A DNA stretch of 64,000 nt from Stenotrophomonas maltophilia (lineage in GTDB: Bacteria > Pseudomonadota > Gammaproteobacteria > Xanthomonadales > Xanthomonadaceae). The notes below the pieces were generated by a model. It worked only from the letters and a program-made list of their open reading frames with translations, had not been told where the DNA came from and did no database searches. The stretch lies in contig NZ_QFHO01000025.1 in assembly GCF_004920835.1 (NCBI RefSeq), positions 1 through 64,000 on the forward strand, given 5' to 3'. A program made the position numbers and the translations under genes. This document shows positions 1 through 7,996 of the stretch, piece by piece; within the stretch, counting starts at the first letter, position 1, and each line of letters opens with the position of its first letter.

Positions 1-2930
1 CCCCTCGCCCCCTGACCATCGCGCTGTGCCTGGCCCTGGCCTCCCCGTGCCTGCTGCCGGCCGCCGCCCATGCACAGGACACTGCAGCCGCCATTCGCTG
101 GCAGATCCCGGCTGGCCCGCTCGACCAGGCCCTGACCGCATTCGGCCAGCAGTCGGGCCTGTCCATCGCTGCCGATTCGCGCCTGACCCGCGGCCGCCAC
201 AGCAAAGGCGTGCAGACCACGCTCGGCACGGACGCCGCATTGGCGCAGATGCTGGCCGGCACCGGCCTGGCCTTCCAGCGTGATGCCAGCGGCGTGGTGC
301 TGCAGGCGGCGCCTGCCGCTGAAGCCGGCGTACGCCAGATCGGCACCCTGCGCGTGGCCGGCCAGGCCAGCGAAGGCGCTTCGCCGTGGGGGCTCGCCGA
401 TGCCGATGCGGTCTACCGCGACAGCGGCTCGCGCGTGCATCTGGACCGCCAGCAGCTGGAACGCTTCCGCGGCCAGTCGATCGGCGACGTGCTTGCCGGT
501 GCGGTGGGCGTGCACACCGCTGACATTCGCAACGGCGGTGCGCTGGACGTCAACATCCGTGGCCTGCAAGGCCAGAACCGGGTGCCGGTGATCATCGACG
601 GCGGCCAGCAGGCCATCGATGTTTATCGCGGCTACGCCGGCGTGCAGCAGCGCAGCTACCTCGACCCGGACCTGATCAGCGCGATCAGCATCGAGAAGGG
701 GCCAAGCCTGGCCGCCAACGCCGCCAGCGCGATCGGCGGGGTGGTCTACATGGAAACATTAAACGTCGATGACATCCTCGATGATGGCCAGACCTGGGGC
801 CTGCGCGTGCGCGGCGGCGTGGCCGACAACAGCATCGACCGCACCCGCACCTTCAAGCAGATCGCGCGTGGCAGCGACAACCGCAACAGCCTGCGCGACC
901 CGCGCGACTGGAATGGCAGCGCGGCGTTCGCCCAGCGCGGCGAAGACTGGCAGCTGGTCGTGGCCTATGCGCGGCGCCGCCAAGGCAACTTCTTCGCCGG
1001 CAGCAACGGTGCGCATCGCTATGACAACCAGCACCTGTCCAGCGGCGGCACCGGCATGTCCAGCCAGGCGGTGTCCAAGCTCTTCCATCCGGGCGATGAA
1101 GTGCTCAACACGCATACCGACAACGAATCGGCGTTGCTGAAATTCACCTGGACACCCAACCCCGACCAGCGCCTGGAGCTGAGCCACCGCTACTTCAATT
1201 CGAGTTTCGGCGAGATCATGCCGTCGGCGATCGGACGCGTGGGTGAGTCCAACGAATGGGTGACCTACGTGGACAAGGCCAACACCATGTTCCAGTTCGA
1301 GCCGGGGAAAATGCGGGTCAATGCCACCTCGCTGCGCCACCGCTACCGGCCCGAGGCACATCCGTGGCTGGACCTGAGCAGCACGCTGTGGCTCACCACC
1401 GCCACCAGCCGCATGTTCAACAGCAACATCGCCAACACGCCGCTGTTCAAGGATGTGCCCTCGGACCAGATGCCCGACACGCTGGGCGAGACCTACGGCC
1501 CGGGCCTGCAGTCGGACGTGAAGACCCAGCGTTGGGGCGTGGACAGCAGCAACACCACTCGCTTCAGCAACAGCCTGGGCGATTGGACGCTGCGCTATGG
1601 CGCCGCCTTCCAGCATGAAGACACCGCGCCGAATTCGCCGGTGCTGCCGGTGGATTTCAACAACAACCGCTACCTGCGGTCGGGCACGCGCCGCGAAGCC
1701 AGCGTCGTCGCCTCGCTGCAGTGGCAGCCGTGGGACTGGCTGTCGCTGACTGCCGGCGGCCGCTTCACCGACTACCGCACCCGCGACCGCAACCGCGTCG
1801 CCTTCGTCAGCGAATCGCGTGACCTGCGCTACACCTTCGCGCGCCTGAGCAAGGGCGGCCAGCTGCTGCCGGGCTGGTACAAGGAGTGGTACCCGGATGC
1901 CCAGGGCAACTACACCTATGACTCGCTGCGCGCCACGCCCTATGGCGACAGCACGCTGGGCCAGGCCTACGATTTCGACGGATTCATTCCTGATCCGCGC
2001 GGCGCCAACGGTTTCTATACCAAGCAGATTCCCACCGCCTGGGGCTACAAGCCGGCGATCCGCCGTTCCGGCCACGGCTTCGCGCCGTATGCAGAGGCGC
2101 GCTTCAACCTCGACCAGGACATGTTCTTCTACGTGAAGTACGCGCAGGGCTGGAAGATGCCCAGCCTGTTCGAGTCGACGCTGGGCAACAGCACCTCGGC
2201 ACCGGTGGCCGACCTGAAGCCGGAGAAGAACCGCTCGTGGGACATCGGCTTCAGCCTGCTCAAGCAGGACCTGTGGCGCGACGGTGACCGCCTGGCGTTC
2301 AAGGTGGCGTGGTTCAAGAACGATATCGACAACGCCATCACCCGCCGCTTCGATTCCAGCGACTGGGCCTTCTACGTCGACAACGTCGACAACTACACAG
2401 TGTCCGGTTACGAGCTGCAGTCCGGCTATGACGCCGGCATCGCCTACCTGGACCTGTCGGCCAGCTACTACCAGCGCGCGCGCACCTGCGATGCGGCTAC
2501 CGCCAAGCGCCTGCGCGAAGGTCCGTATGCGAAGTGGAGCAAGCTGGACGCCACCCCGGACTGCGTGGACGGCGGCTTCGGCACCTCGTTCGTCAACGCG
2601 CAGAATCCGCCGAAATACTCGATCCACAGCACGCTGGGCTTCCGCCTGTTCGACCGCCGCCTGGATACCGGCATCCGCCGCACCTACAACAGCGGCCCCA
2701 CCCATGAACTGGACAAGCCCTGGAACACCACCGGTTCGACCGGCCTGCAGAACATCTACCTGCCGACCGCGATCTATGACTTCTATGCGCGCTGGCAGTT
2801 CACCCCGCGCAGCGAAGTGGAGCTGGTGGTCAGCAACCTGCGTAACACCTACTACATGGACACGCTGGCGATGAGCCTGATGCCGGGCCCGGGCCGCACC
2901 ACGCGGCTGAACTTCACCGCACGTTTTTAA
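1..2930 (+). CDS. TonB-dependent heme-type receptor with STN domain (5' end outside window)
   Basis: Outer-membrane active transporter, probably for heme or a heme protein. The reading frame is open from the first bases of the window and enters mid signal peptide (hydrophobic run ending in a PAAAHAQD-like cleavage site near base 75), so the true start lies upstream. A secretin/TonB short N-terminal (STN) domain follows at bases 95-310 (IRWQIPAGPLDQALTAFGQQ), then the plug (IRGLQGQNRVPVIIDGG) and a beta-barrel ending in LNFTARF with a C-terminal Phe. The MPGPGRT motif near the C-terminus is typical of HasR-like heme receptors. The STN domain suggests signalling to a FecI/FecR-type pair, probably upstream of the window. 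The heme substrate is inferred from the family; the receptor class is certain. Confidence 0.85.
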   Translation, partial: PRPLTIALCLALASPCLLPAAAHAQDTAAAIRWQIPAGPLDQALTAFGQQSGLSIAADSRLTRGRHSKGVQTTLGTDAALAQMLAGTGLAFQRDASGVVLQAAPAAEAGVRQIGTLRVAGQASEGASPWGLADADAVYRDSGSRVHLDRQQLERFRGQSIGDVLAGAVGVHTADIRNGGALDVNIRGLQGQNRVPVIIDGGQQAIDVYRGYAGVQQRSYLDPDLISAISIEKGPSLAANAASAIGGVVYMETLNVDDILDDGQTWGLRVRGGVADNSIDRTRTFKQIARGSDNRNSLRDPRDWNGSAAFAQRGEDWQLVVAYARRRQGNFFAGSNGAHRYDNQHLSSGGTGMSSQAVSKLFHPGDEVLNTHTDNESALLKFTWTPNPDQRLELSHRYFNSSFGEIMPSAIGRVGESNEWVTYVDKANTMFQFEPGKMRVNATSLRHRYRPEAHPWLDLSSTLWLTTATSRMFNSNIANTPLFKDVPSDQMPDTLGETYGPGLQSDVKTQRWGVDSSNTTRFSNSLGDWTLRYGAAFQHEDTAPNSPVLPVDFNNNRYLRSGTRREASVVASLQWQPWDWLSLTAGGRFTDYRTRDRNRVAFVSESRDLRYTFARLSKGGQLLPGWYKEWYPDAQGNYTYDSLRATPYGDSTLGQAYDFDGFIPDPRGANGFYTKQIPTAWGYKPAIRRSGHGFAPYAEARFNLDQDMFFYVKYAQGWKMPSLFESTLGNSTSAPVADLKPEKNRSWDIGFSLLKQDLWRDGDRLAFKVAWFKNDIDNAITRRFDSSDWAFYVDNVDNYTVSGYELQSGYDAGIAYLDLSASYYQRARTCDAATAKRLREGPYAKWSKLDATPDCVDGGFGTSFVNAQNPPKYSIHSTLGFRLFDRRLDTGIRRTYNSGPTHELDKPWNTTGSTGLQNIYLPTAIYDFYARWQFTPRSEVELVVSNLRNTYYMDTLAMSLMPGPGRTTRLNFTARF

Positions 2931-2948
2931 CTGCTACAGAAACAGCAA

Positions 2949-2975
2949 CGCCCCGGAGCTATCCTCCCCGGGGCG
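2949..2975 (+). terminator. hairpin after the heme-type receptor
   Basis: CGCCCCGG and its complement CCGGGGCG form an 8-bp stem 18 bases after the receptor stop. No strong T run follows, so Rho-independent termination is only likely. It also lies at the 3' side of the convergent mdtI gene. Confidence 0.5.
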
Positions 2976-3043
2976 CTTGCTTGCGGCGGCTCACGTTCTG
3001 GCAGGTACCAACCTGGGTTGGCACAGCGACGCGTTACTTCGCG

Positions 3044-3367
3044 TTACTTCGCGGTACTCAGCAGCAGCACCGCGACGGTGACCAATGCGATGCCGACCCA
3101 ACCGATTGGACGCAGGCGGTTGCCGAACAACAGGCGGCCGCAGGTGGCGGTACCGATCACGCCGATCGCTCCCCACATTGCATAGGCGGTGGCCAGGTCC
3201 ATGTAGCGCACCGCCTGGCCGAGCAGGGCGAAGGCGATCCAGACGAGGACGATCGCACCGACGCCCCAGCGCCAACGACGGAAACCTTCCGACTTGGCGA
3301 CCATCATGTTGGCGGCGACGTCGATCAGCGCAGAACAGATCACGAAAAACAGGGCCAGGGTGTTCAT
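3044..3367 (-). CDS. mdtI: SMR-family spermidine export subunit MdtI-like
   Basis: Small multidrug resistance protein of 107 residues with four membrane segments. It aligns along its length with Escherichia coli MdtI: ANMMVAKSEGFRRW near the first helix, then LGQAVRYMDLATAYAMWG and GRLLFGNRLRPIGWVGI. MdtI and MdtJ work together as a spermidine exporter in the inner membrane. The helix-1 acidic residue that is Glu in MdtI is Asp16 here. The ATG overlaps the TGA of the upstream mdtJ-like gene by one base, so translation is coupled and the two probably form a hetero-oligomer. Substrate is inferred from the pairing and similarity. Confidence 0.8.
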   Translation of the reverse strand: MNTLALFFVICSALIDVAANMMVAKSEGFRRWRWGVGAIVLVWIAFALLGQAVRYMDLATAYAMWGAIGVIGTATCGRLLFGNRLRPIGWVGIALVTVAVLLLSTAK

Positions 3368-3720
3368 CAGTGCGCCTCCCCGAGGGTGACGCAGACGATG
3401 CCGACCACTGCCAGCACCAGGCCGGCCAGCTGCTGCAGCGACAGGCTTTCACCGAAGACGGTGAGGCCGACCACGGTCAGCAGGGTCAGGCCGAGGCCTT
3501 CCCACACTGCGTAGGCCACGCCCACGGCGATGCGGCGCACCGATTGCGCGAGGAAGAAGTAGGACAGCGCCAGCGCGCCGGCCATGATCAGATAACCGGT
3601 CCAGCCGCCATCGCGGGCGGCATGGGCCATGAACGAGGTGCCGACCACTTCGGCGATGATCGCCACGGTCAGGCAGGCCCAGGCGACCAGCGCGCCACGG
3701 GCGGGAACAGTACGGGACAT
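3367..3720 (-). CDS. mdtJ: SMR-family spermidine export subunit MdtJ-like
   Basis: Protein of 117 residues with four membrane segments and the MdtJ pattern: conserved Glu in helix 1 (IIAEVVGTSFM), LSYFFLAQSVRRIAVGVAYA, WEGLGLTLLTVVGLTVFGES. The ATG at 3720 was preferred over a longer frame because AAGGAG lies 6 bases upstream and the extra N-terminal 36 residues do not look like protein. It is first in a two-gene operon with mdtI and is transcribed away from a LysR-type regulator, with 160 bases between the two starts. Confidence 0.82.
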   Translation of the reverse strand: MSRTVPARGALVAWACLTVAIIAEVVGTSFMAHAARDGGWTGYLIMAGALALSYFFLAQSVRRIAVGVAYAVWEGLGLTLLTVVGLTVFGESLSLQQLAGLVLAVVGIVCVTLGEAH

Positions 3721-3765
3721 GTGAAACTCCTTGGCGGGCGGGGACCGCGCCGCCTTTTCAATAGA

Positions 3766-3782
3766 TCCACGCCGTGCGTGGA
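3766..3782. repeat. short palindrome, ATCCACGC subfamily
   Basis: TCCACGC-CGT-GCGTGGA dyad preceded by ATAG. The same dyad recurs at 9821-9838 and, with a full GTAG head, at 34261-34282, so it looks like a dispersed GTAG-type repeat. Here it lies between the divergent mdtJ and LysR starts and could overlap the promoter. Confidence 0.6.
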
Positions 3783-3880
3783 GGGTCCGGAACGCCCCGC
3801 AGACGGGGGCGATGGAAGCCAGTATCATCGCTTTTTACGGTGGTATCAAAATAGATCCCATCGACAGGAGCGATGGATCA

Positions 3881-4732
3881 ATGCCCTACTCCCCTGAATC
3901 CCTGCAGGCTTTCGTGGAAGCCGCAGCCCTGGGCTCGTTCTCGGCAGCGGCGCGACGCCTGCGCAAGACCCAGTCAACGGTCAGCACCGCCATCGCCCAC
4001 CTGGAGGCCGATCTGGGCGTGAGCCTGTTCGATCGCAGCGGGCGCTACCCGCAGCTGACCGAGGCCGGGCGCCAGGTACTTGGGCACGCGCAGGAAATCC
4101 TGGCTGCCGATGCCCGCCTGCAACAGTTGAGCGTGCGCCTGGCCGCGCCGGTCGAGCCGCGCCTGACCGTGGTGTTCTCCGATGTCTACCAGCTCGATCC
4201 CGAGCAGCGGATCCTGCAGCGCTTCGCCGAAGCCTTCCCGGAGATCGAGCTGGAATGGCTGGATGCCGAGGGCGAGGATGTGCTGGATCTGGTCGGCAGT
4301 GGTCGCGCCGGGCTGGGCCTGCTGCCCAGGCAGGAACGCTATCCCGATGGGCTGGTGGCCCGACCGTTGGCGCACCACAGCGAGGTGTCAGTGTACGTAG
4401 CGCGCGAGCACCCACTGGCCAGCGCCGGCCGTCGCACCGCCGCACAACTGGCGCGGCATAGACAGGTGCGCCTGAGCGCGGAAGTCGACCAATCCCGCGT
4501 GGTCACCGGCCTGGCCTGGACCGCCACCGACTACCTGATGGTGATGGAGATGGCCGAGGACGGCCTCGGCTGGGCCGAGCTGCCGCGGGCGCTGGTGCAG
4601 CGCTATGACCGTGGCCGGCTGGTGGAACTGGTGCTGCCCGGCTGGCCACGGCGCATCCACAGCGACCTGCTGTGGCGCCGTGATACGCCGCCGGGACCGG
4701 CCGCACTATGGTGGGCCGACGCATTGGGGTGA
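3881..4732 (+). CDS. LysR-family transcriptional regulator
   Basis: DNA-binding regulator of 283 residues. The N-terminal winged helix-turn-helix is clear (LQAFVEAAALGSFSAAARRL, QSTVSTAIAHLEADLGVSLF) and an effector-binding domain covers about residues 90-283. ATG 3881 was chosen because AGGAG ends 10 bases upstream and homology begins at PYSPESL; the frame is open further upstream but without a plausible start. It is divergent from mdtJI, the usual LysR arrangement, so mdtJI is the likely target. The effector is unknown. Confidence 0.85.
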   Translation: MPYSPESLQAFVEAAALGSFSAAARRLRKTQSTVSTAIAHLEADLGVSLFDRSGRYPQLTEAGRQVLGHAQEILAADARLQQLSVRLAAPVEPRLTVVFSDVYQLDPEQRILQRFAEAFPEIELEWLDAEGEDVLDLVGSGRAGLGLLPRQERYPDGLVARPLAHHSEVSVYVAREHPLASAGRRTAAQLARHRQVRLSAEVDQSRVVTGLAWTATDYLMVMEMAEDGLGWAELPRALVQRYDRGRLVELVLPGWPRRIHSDLLWRRDTPPGPAALWWADALG

Positions 4733-4733
4733 G

Positions 4734-4797
4734 GTAGTGCCGGCCGCTGGCCGGCAATCCCAGTGTCCCGTGGTTGCTCGCCAGCGGCCGGCACTAG
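4734..4797. repeat. inverted pair of SMAG repeats
   Basis: A GTAG-headed palindrome (GTAGTGCCGGCCGCTGG..., 4734-4756) faces an inverted copy (4780-4797, ending GGCCGGCACTAGC). Both arms and the pair as a whole can fold. It lies between the convergent LysR and carboxypeptidase genes and may act as a bidirectional terminator or RNA-stabilising hairpin. SMAG repeats are known from S. maltophilia. Confidence 0.85.
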
Positions 4798-4800
4798 CGA

Positions 4801-5721
4801 TCAACGATGGGCGAGCGCGTAATCCAGCGCCGAGCACACCGCTGCCACCTGCGCGTCATTGCACTGCTGCGGGGTCGCCCGCGGGCTGTCCGGGTAGACC
4901 TCGGTGGTGGTGGTGTACTTCGCGCCAGTGATGCCTGCACACAACGCCAGCTTCACCAGCGGGTACTCGATCACGCCGTGCGCCACCACCGCTGAACCGA
5001 TGATCTCGCCCTTGTCGTCGGCCGGCGCGATGTGGGTGACCTTCTCCACCGCAGCGATCACCGCCTGCTGGAAGGCCGCCTGCGGGTTCTCGCTGTCGTC
5101 CACCAGGTAGAAGCCATCGGGAATCAAGCCCGGCTCGAACGGCTTGCCGTCACGCGCGGCCAGCGCCGGGCGGAACTCGCTTTCGTCGCTGTCGGTGGTC
5201 TCGTGCAGGTCGATGTGCAGCACGAACTGACCCTTGATCGGTGCGATCAGCTCGATCAACGCGGTCGACTCGCGGGCCGGGCCGTCGACACGGAAGTTGC
5301 GGTTCGGATCGATCGCATCGAAGTTCCAGCGGTTGATGCGCTCGAAGCCCCACGGATTCACGCACGGCGCCACCAGCAGGTTGGCCTTGCCGGCGTAGTC
5401 GGCGGCGTGCTTTTCGAGGAATTCCAGCGCGCCCATCACGCCGCTGGTCTCGTAGCCGTGCACGCCACCGGTGACCAGGGCAGCCGGCAGCGCCGGGTTC
5501 CAGTCGCGGCTGCGCAGGGCGAACAGGGTGTAGGTCTCGCCAGCGTAGTCGAGCTGGCCATAGGCCACCTTGTCAAAGCGCGAGGCCAGCGCCTCGATGC
5601 GCGGCAGCACCTCCTCGTCATAGCGACGCAGGCGCTGCTGGCGGCCACGCCACAGCTCCCGTTCCGCCGCTCCCCACGGCTGGCCAGGGGTTCCGACGGG
5701 ATAGAAAGCGGCTTGGGACAT
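4801..5721 (-). CDS. M14-family zinc carboxypeptidase
   Basis: Metallocarboxypeptidase of 306 residues. Zinc ligands are seen as HxxE in GGVHGYETSG and a downstream His in VLHIDLHETTD; DPNRNF carries the substrate carboxylate-binding Asn-Arg pair, and the Glu in TTTTEVYPD is the probable catalytic base. No signal peptide is seen, so it is probably cytoplasmic. ATG 5721 was preferred to a TTG nine codons upstream, although neither has a strong ribosome-binding site. The substrate is not evident: related bacterial proteins act on peptides or N-acyl amino acids. Confidence 0.8.
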   Translation of the reverse strand: MSQAAFYPVGTPGQPWGAAERELWRGRQQRLRRYDEEVLPRIEALASRFDKVAYGQLDYAGETYTLFALRSRDWNPALPAALVTGGVHGYETSGVMGALEFLEKHAADYAGKANLLVAPCVNPWGFERINRWNFDAIDPNRNFRVDGPARESTALIELIAPIKGQFVLHIDLHETTDSDESEFRPALAARDGKPFEPGLIPDGFYLVDDSENPQAAFQQAVIAAVEKVTHIAPADDKGEIIGSAVVAHGVIEYPLVKLALCAGITGAKYTTTTEVYPDSPRATPQQCNDAQVAAVCSALDYALAHR

Positions 5722-5811
5722 GGCGGATCTCAGCGAGTCAGGAAGCAATCAGACACTCTATCACCGGGGCCTCGGCATGAACTGCAGACGCATTCCAATA
5801 GCGAATGGAAT

Positions 5812-5830
5812 CAGCAATAATTCTCATTTA
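5812..5830 (+). promoter_or_regulatory. Fur box upstream of the FecA-like receptor
   Basis: On the minus strand the site reads TAAATGAGAATTATTGC, with a good TGAGAAT half-site of the Fur consensus, ending 22 bases before the chosen start of the FecA-like gene. It implies repression by ferric Fur. Confidence 0.6.
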
Positions 5831-5852
5831 CGACCTTCCACAGCCCGCACCG

Positions 5853-7934
5853 ATGCCCATCCACGCCCTGCAACCGGCCCGCCTGCCCCTGGCCGCAGCC
5901 CTCGCCCTGTGCCTGCTCCCGGCCACCCACGCCTTCGCCCAGGACGGCGCCACCACGCTGGACAGCATCCAGGTCTCCGGCAGCTGGCTGGGCACCGGCC
6001 TGCATGACAGCGTCAAGAGCTTTGCCGGCGCACGCACGGTGGTCGACCGCCAGCGCATCGAGGCCAGTGGCGCGGCCAGCATCGGCGATGCCATGCGCCG
6101 CATCCCGGGCGTGCAGGTCACCGACAACTCCGGCACTGCCGGCAGCTCGGTGTCGCTGAACATCGGCGTGCGTGGCCTGACCGGCCGCTACTCGCCGCGC
6201 TCGACCGTACTGCTCGATGGCGTGCCGCTGGCGGTGGCGCCGTATGGCCAGCCACAGCTGTCGTTCGCACCGACCAGCCTGTCCAACATCGAATCGATCG
6301 ACGTGGTGCGCGGTGGCGGCGCGGTGCGCTATGGCCCGCAGAACGTGGGCGGCATCATCAACTTCAGCACCCGCGCCATTCCCACCGAGGCCGGCCTGCA
6401 CGGCGAAGCCGGCATGCGCTACACCGCCTACGACCACGGCGGCGGCGACAGCACCCAATACAACGCCTTCCTCGGCGGCACCGGCGACAACGGCTTGGGC
6501 GCGGCCCTGCTGTACTCCGGCCAGGACGGCCGTGGCTGGCGCCGGGGCAGCGATGACCGCTTCAACGACCTGGCGCTGAAGTTCGCCTATGCCATCGACG
6601 AACAGCAGGAACTGCGCGCCAAGCTCTCCTACTACGATGTTCGCTCGCTCACCCCGGGCGGCCTGACCCGCGCGCAGTACGAAGCCGATCCGTTCCAGAA
6701 CACGCGCCCCACCGATTTCTGGAAAGGCCACCGCACCGGCATCGACCTGGGCTACACCAACACGCTGTCGGCCAACAGCGAGTTCGAGGTGTTGGCCTAT
6801 TACAACGAAAGCACCCGCGCCAGCTCGCTGATCAACGCCGCCAATACCCAGCTGACCGTGCAGCCGCGCGATTACCGTGTGCTCGGCATCGAGCCGCGCT
6901 ATACCCAGCGCCTGCACTGGGGCGCCAGCGTGCACGACATCACCGCCGGCTACCGCTTCCTGCGTGAGCGCGGCAACGACCGCAGCTACACCGTCACCCG
7001 CCGTACCGGCGTGGCCAGCGCCACCAACCGTTTCGACAACGCCACCGACGCACATGCCTTCTACATCGACGACCGCATCGCGATCGGCCAGTGGCGGATC
7101 ACCCCGGGCGTGCGCATGGAGTGGATCGACATGGACCGCCGCCAGGCCGGGGGTGCGGCGACCTTCAGCAGCCGCAACGACAAGGCCCTGCCTTCGCTCA
7201 ACATCGCCTACCTGCTGACCCCGCAGCTGACCGTGTTCGGAAACTACACCACCTCGTTCGGGCCGGTGCAGAACATCCAGCTCAATTCGCAGACCGCCAG
7301 CAACCCGCTGAACCCGGAAATCGCCAGGACCACCGAACTCGGTGCGCGCTGGCAGGACGGTGCGCTGCGCGCGGAAGTGACCGTGTTCAAGATGCGCTTC
7401 GACAACCAGATCCTGCAGGTACCAGGGATCACCCCGCCGACGTTCCAGAACATCGGCGCCACCGACCACAAGGGCGTGGAGAGCGCGCTGGAGTACCGCT
7501 TCGCCGAGGACAGCGCTCTGGCCGGGCTGGAGCTGTATGCCAACTACACCTGGACCAAGGCGATCCAGCAGTCCGGTGACAACCGCGGCCTGGACGTGCC
7601 GTTCTACTCGCGCGACACCGACAGCGTCGGCGCCCGTTACGCGCTGGCCGGCTGGACCTTCAATGTCTCCAGCACCCACCAGAGCGGCCAGTTCTCCGAC
7701 GCCGCCAACACCTGGGCCGAGAGCGCCGATGCGCGCGTGGGCCGCGTGCCGGGCGTGCGCCTGTGGAACGCGCAGGTGGCCTGGCAGGTGCCGGGACTGG
7801 GTGACAGCGAGATCGCGCTGGGCGTGAACAACCTGGCCGACAAGCGCTGGTATACCCGCAACGTCGATGGCAACGCCGGTCGCATGGTGGCCGCGCCGCG
7901 CACGTTCTACGTGCAGGGCCGCTACCGCTTCTGA
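5853..7934 (+). CDS. TonB-dependent ferric citrate-type receptor (FecA-like, no STN domain)
   Basis: Outer-membrane siderophore receptor of 693 residues. A signal peptide ends at THAFAQ (residue 30), followed by a TonB box-like TTLDSIQVSG, a plug with DAMRRIPGVQVTDNSG and the FecA-like GGGAVRYGPQNVGGIINFST, then a barrel ending in QGRYRF. ATG 5853 was chosen because it gives a proper signal peptide. Unlike classic FecA it has no STN signalling domain and no sigma/anti-sigma pair beside it, so control is probably only through the Fur box upstream. Ferric dicitrate is the best guess from the plug sequence. Confidence 0.82.
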   Translation: MPIHALQPARLPLAAALALCLLPATHAFAQDGATTLDSIQVSGSWLGTGLHDSVKSFAGARTVVDRQRIEASGAASIGDAMRRIPGVQVTDNSGTAGSSVSLNIGVRGLTGRYSPRSTVLLDGVPLAVAPYGQPQLSFAPTSLSNIESIDVVRGGGAVRYGPQNVGGIINFSTRAIPTEAGLHGEAGMRYTAYDHGGGDSTQYNAFLGGTGDNGLGAALLYSGQDGRGWRRGSDDRFNDLALKFAYAIDEQQELRAKLSYYDVRSLTPGGLTRAQYEADPFQNTRPTDFWKGHRTGIDLGYTNTLSANSEFEVLAYYNESTRASSLINAANTQLTVQPRDYRVLGIEPRYTQRLHWGASVHDITAGYRFLRERGNDRSYTVTRRTGVASATNRFDNATDAHAFYIDDRIAIGQWRITPGVRMEWIDMDRRQAGGAATFSSRNDKALPSLNIAYLLTPQLTVFGNYTTSFGPVQNIQLNSQTASNPLNPEIARTTELGARWQDGALRAEVTVFKMRFDNQILQVPGITPPTFQNIGATDHKGVESALEYRFAEDSALAGLELYANYTWTKAIQQSGDNRGLDVPFYSRDTDSVGARYALAGWTFNVSSTHQSGQFSDAANTWAESADARVGRVPGVRLWNAQVAWQVPGLGDSEIALGVNNLADKRWYTRNVDGNAGRMVAAPRTFYVQGRYRF

Positions 7935-7996
7935 GCCGGTAACCGCCCGATGCAGTGACGGTGGCGATCACGGTGGCGGCGTATCATGCCGCCACC

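Noticed and set aside
759-2705. 648-codon minus-strand frame opposite the first receptor
   Set aside because: Shadow of the TonB receptor in the complementary codon phase; Ala/Val/Arg-rich without domains.
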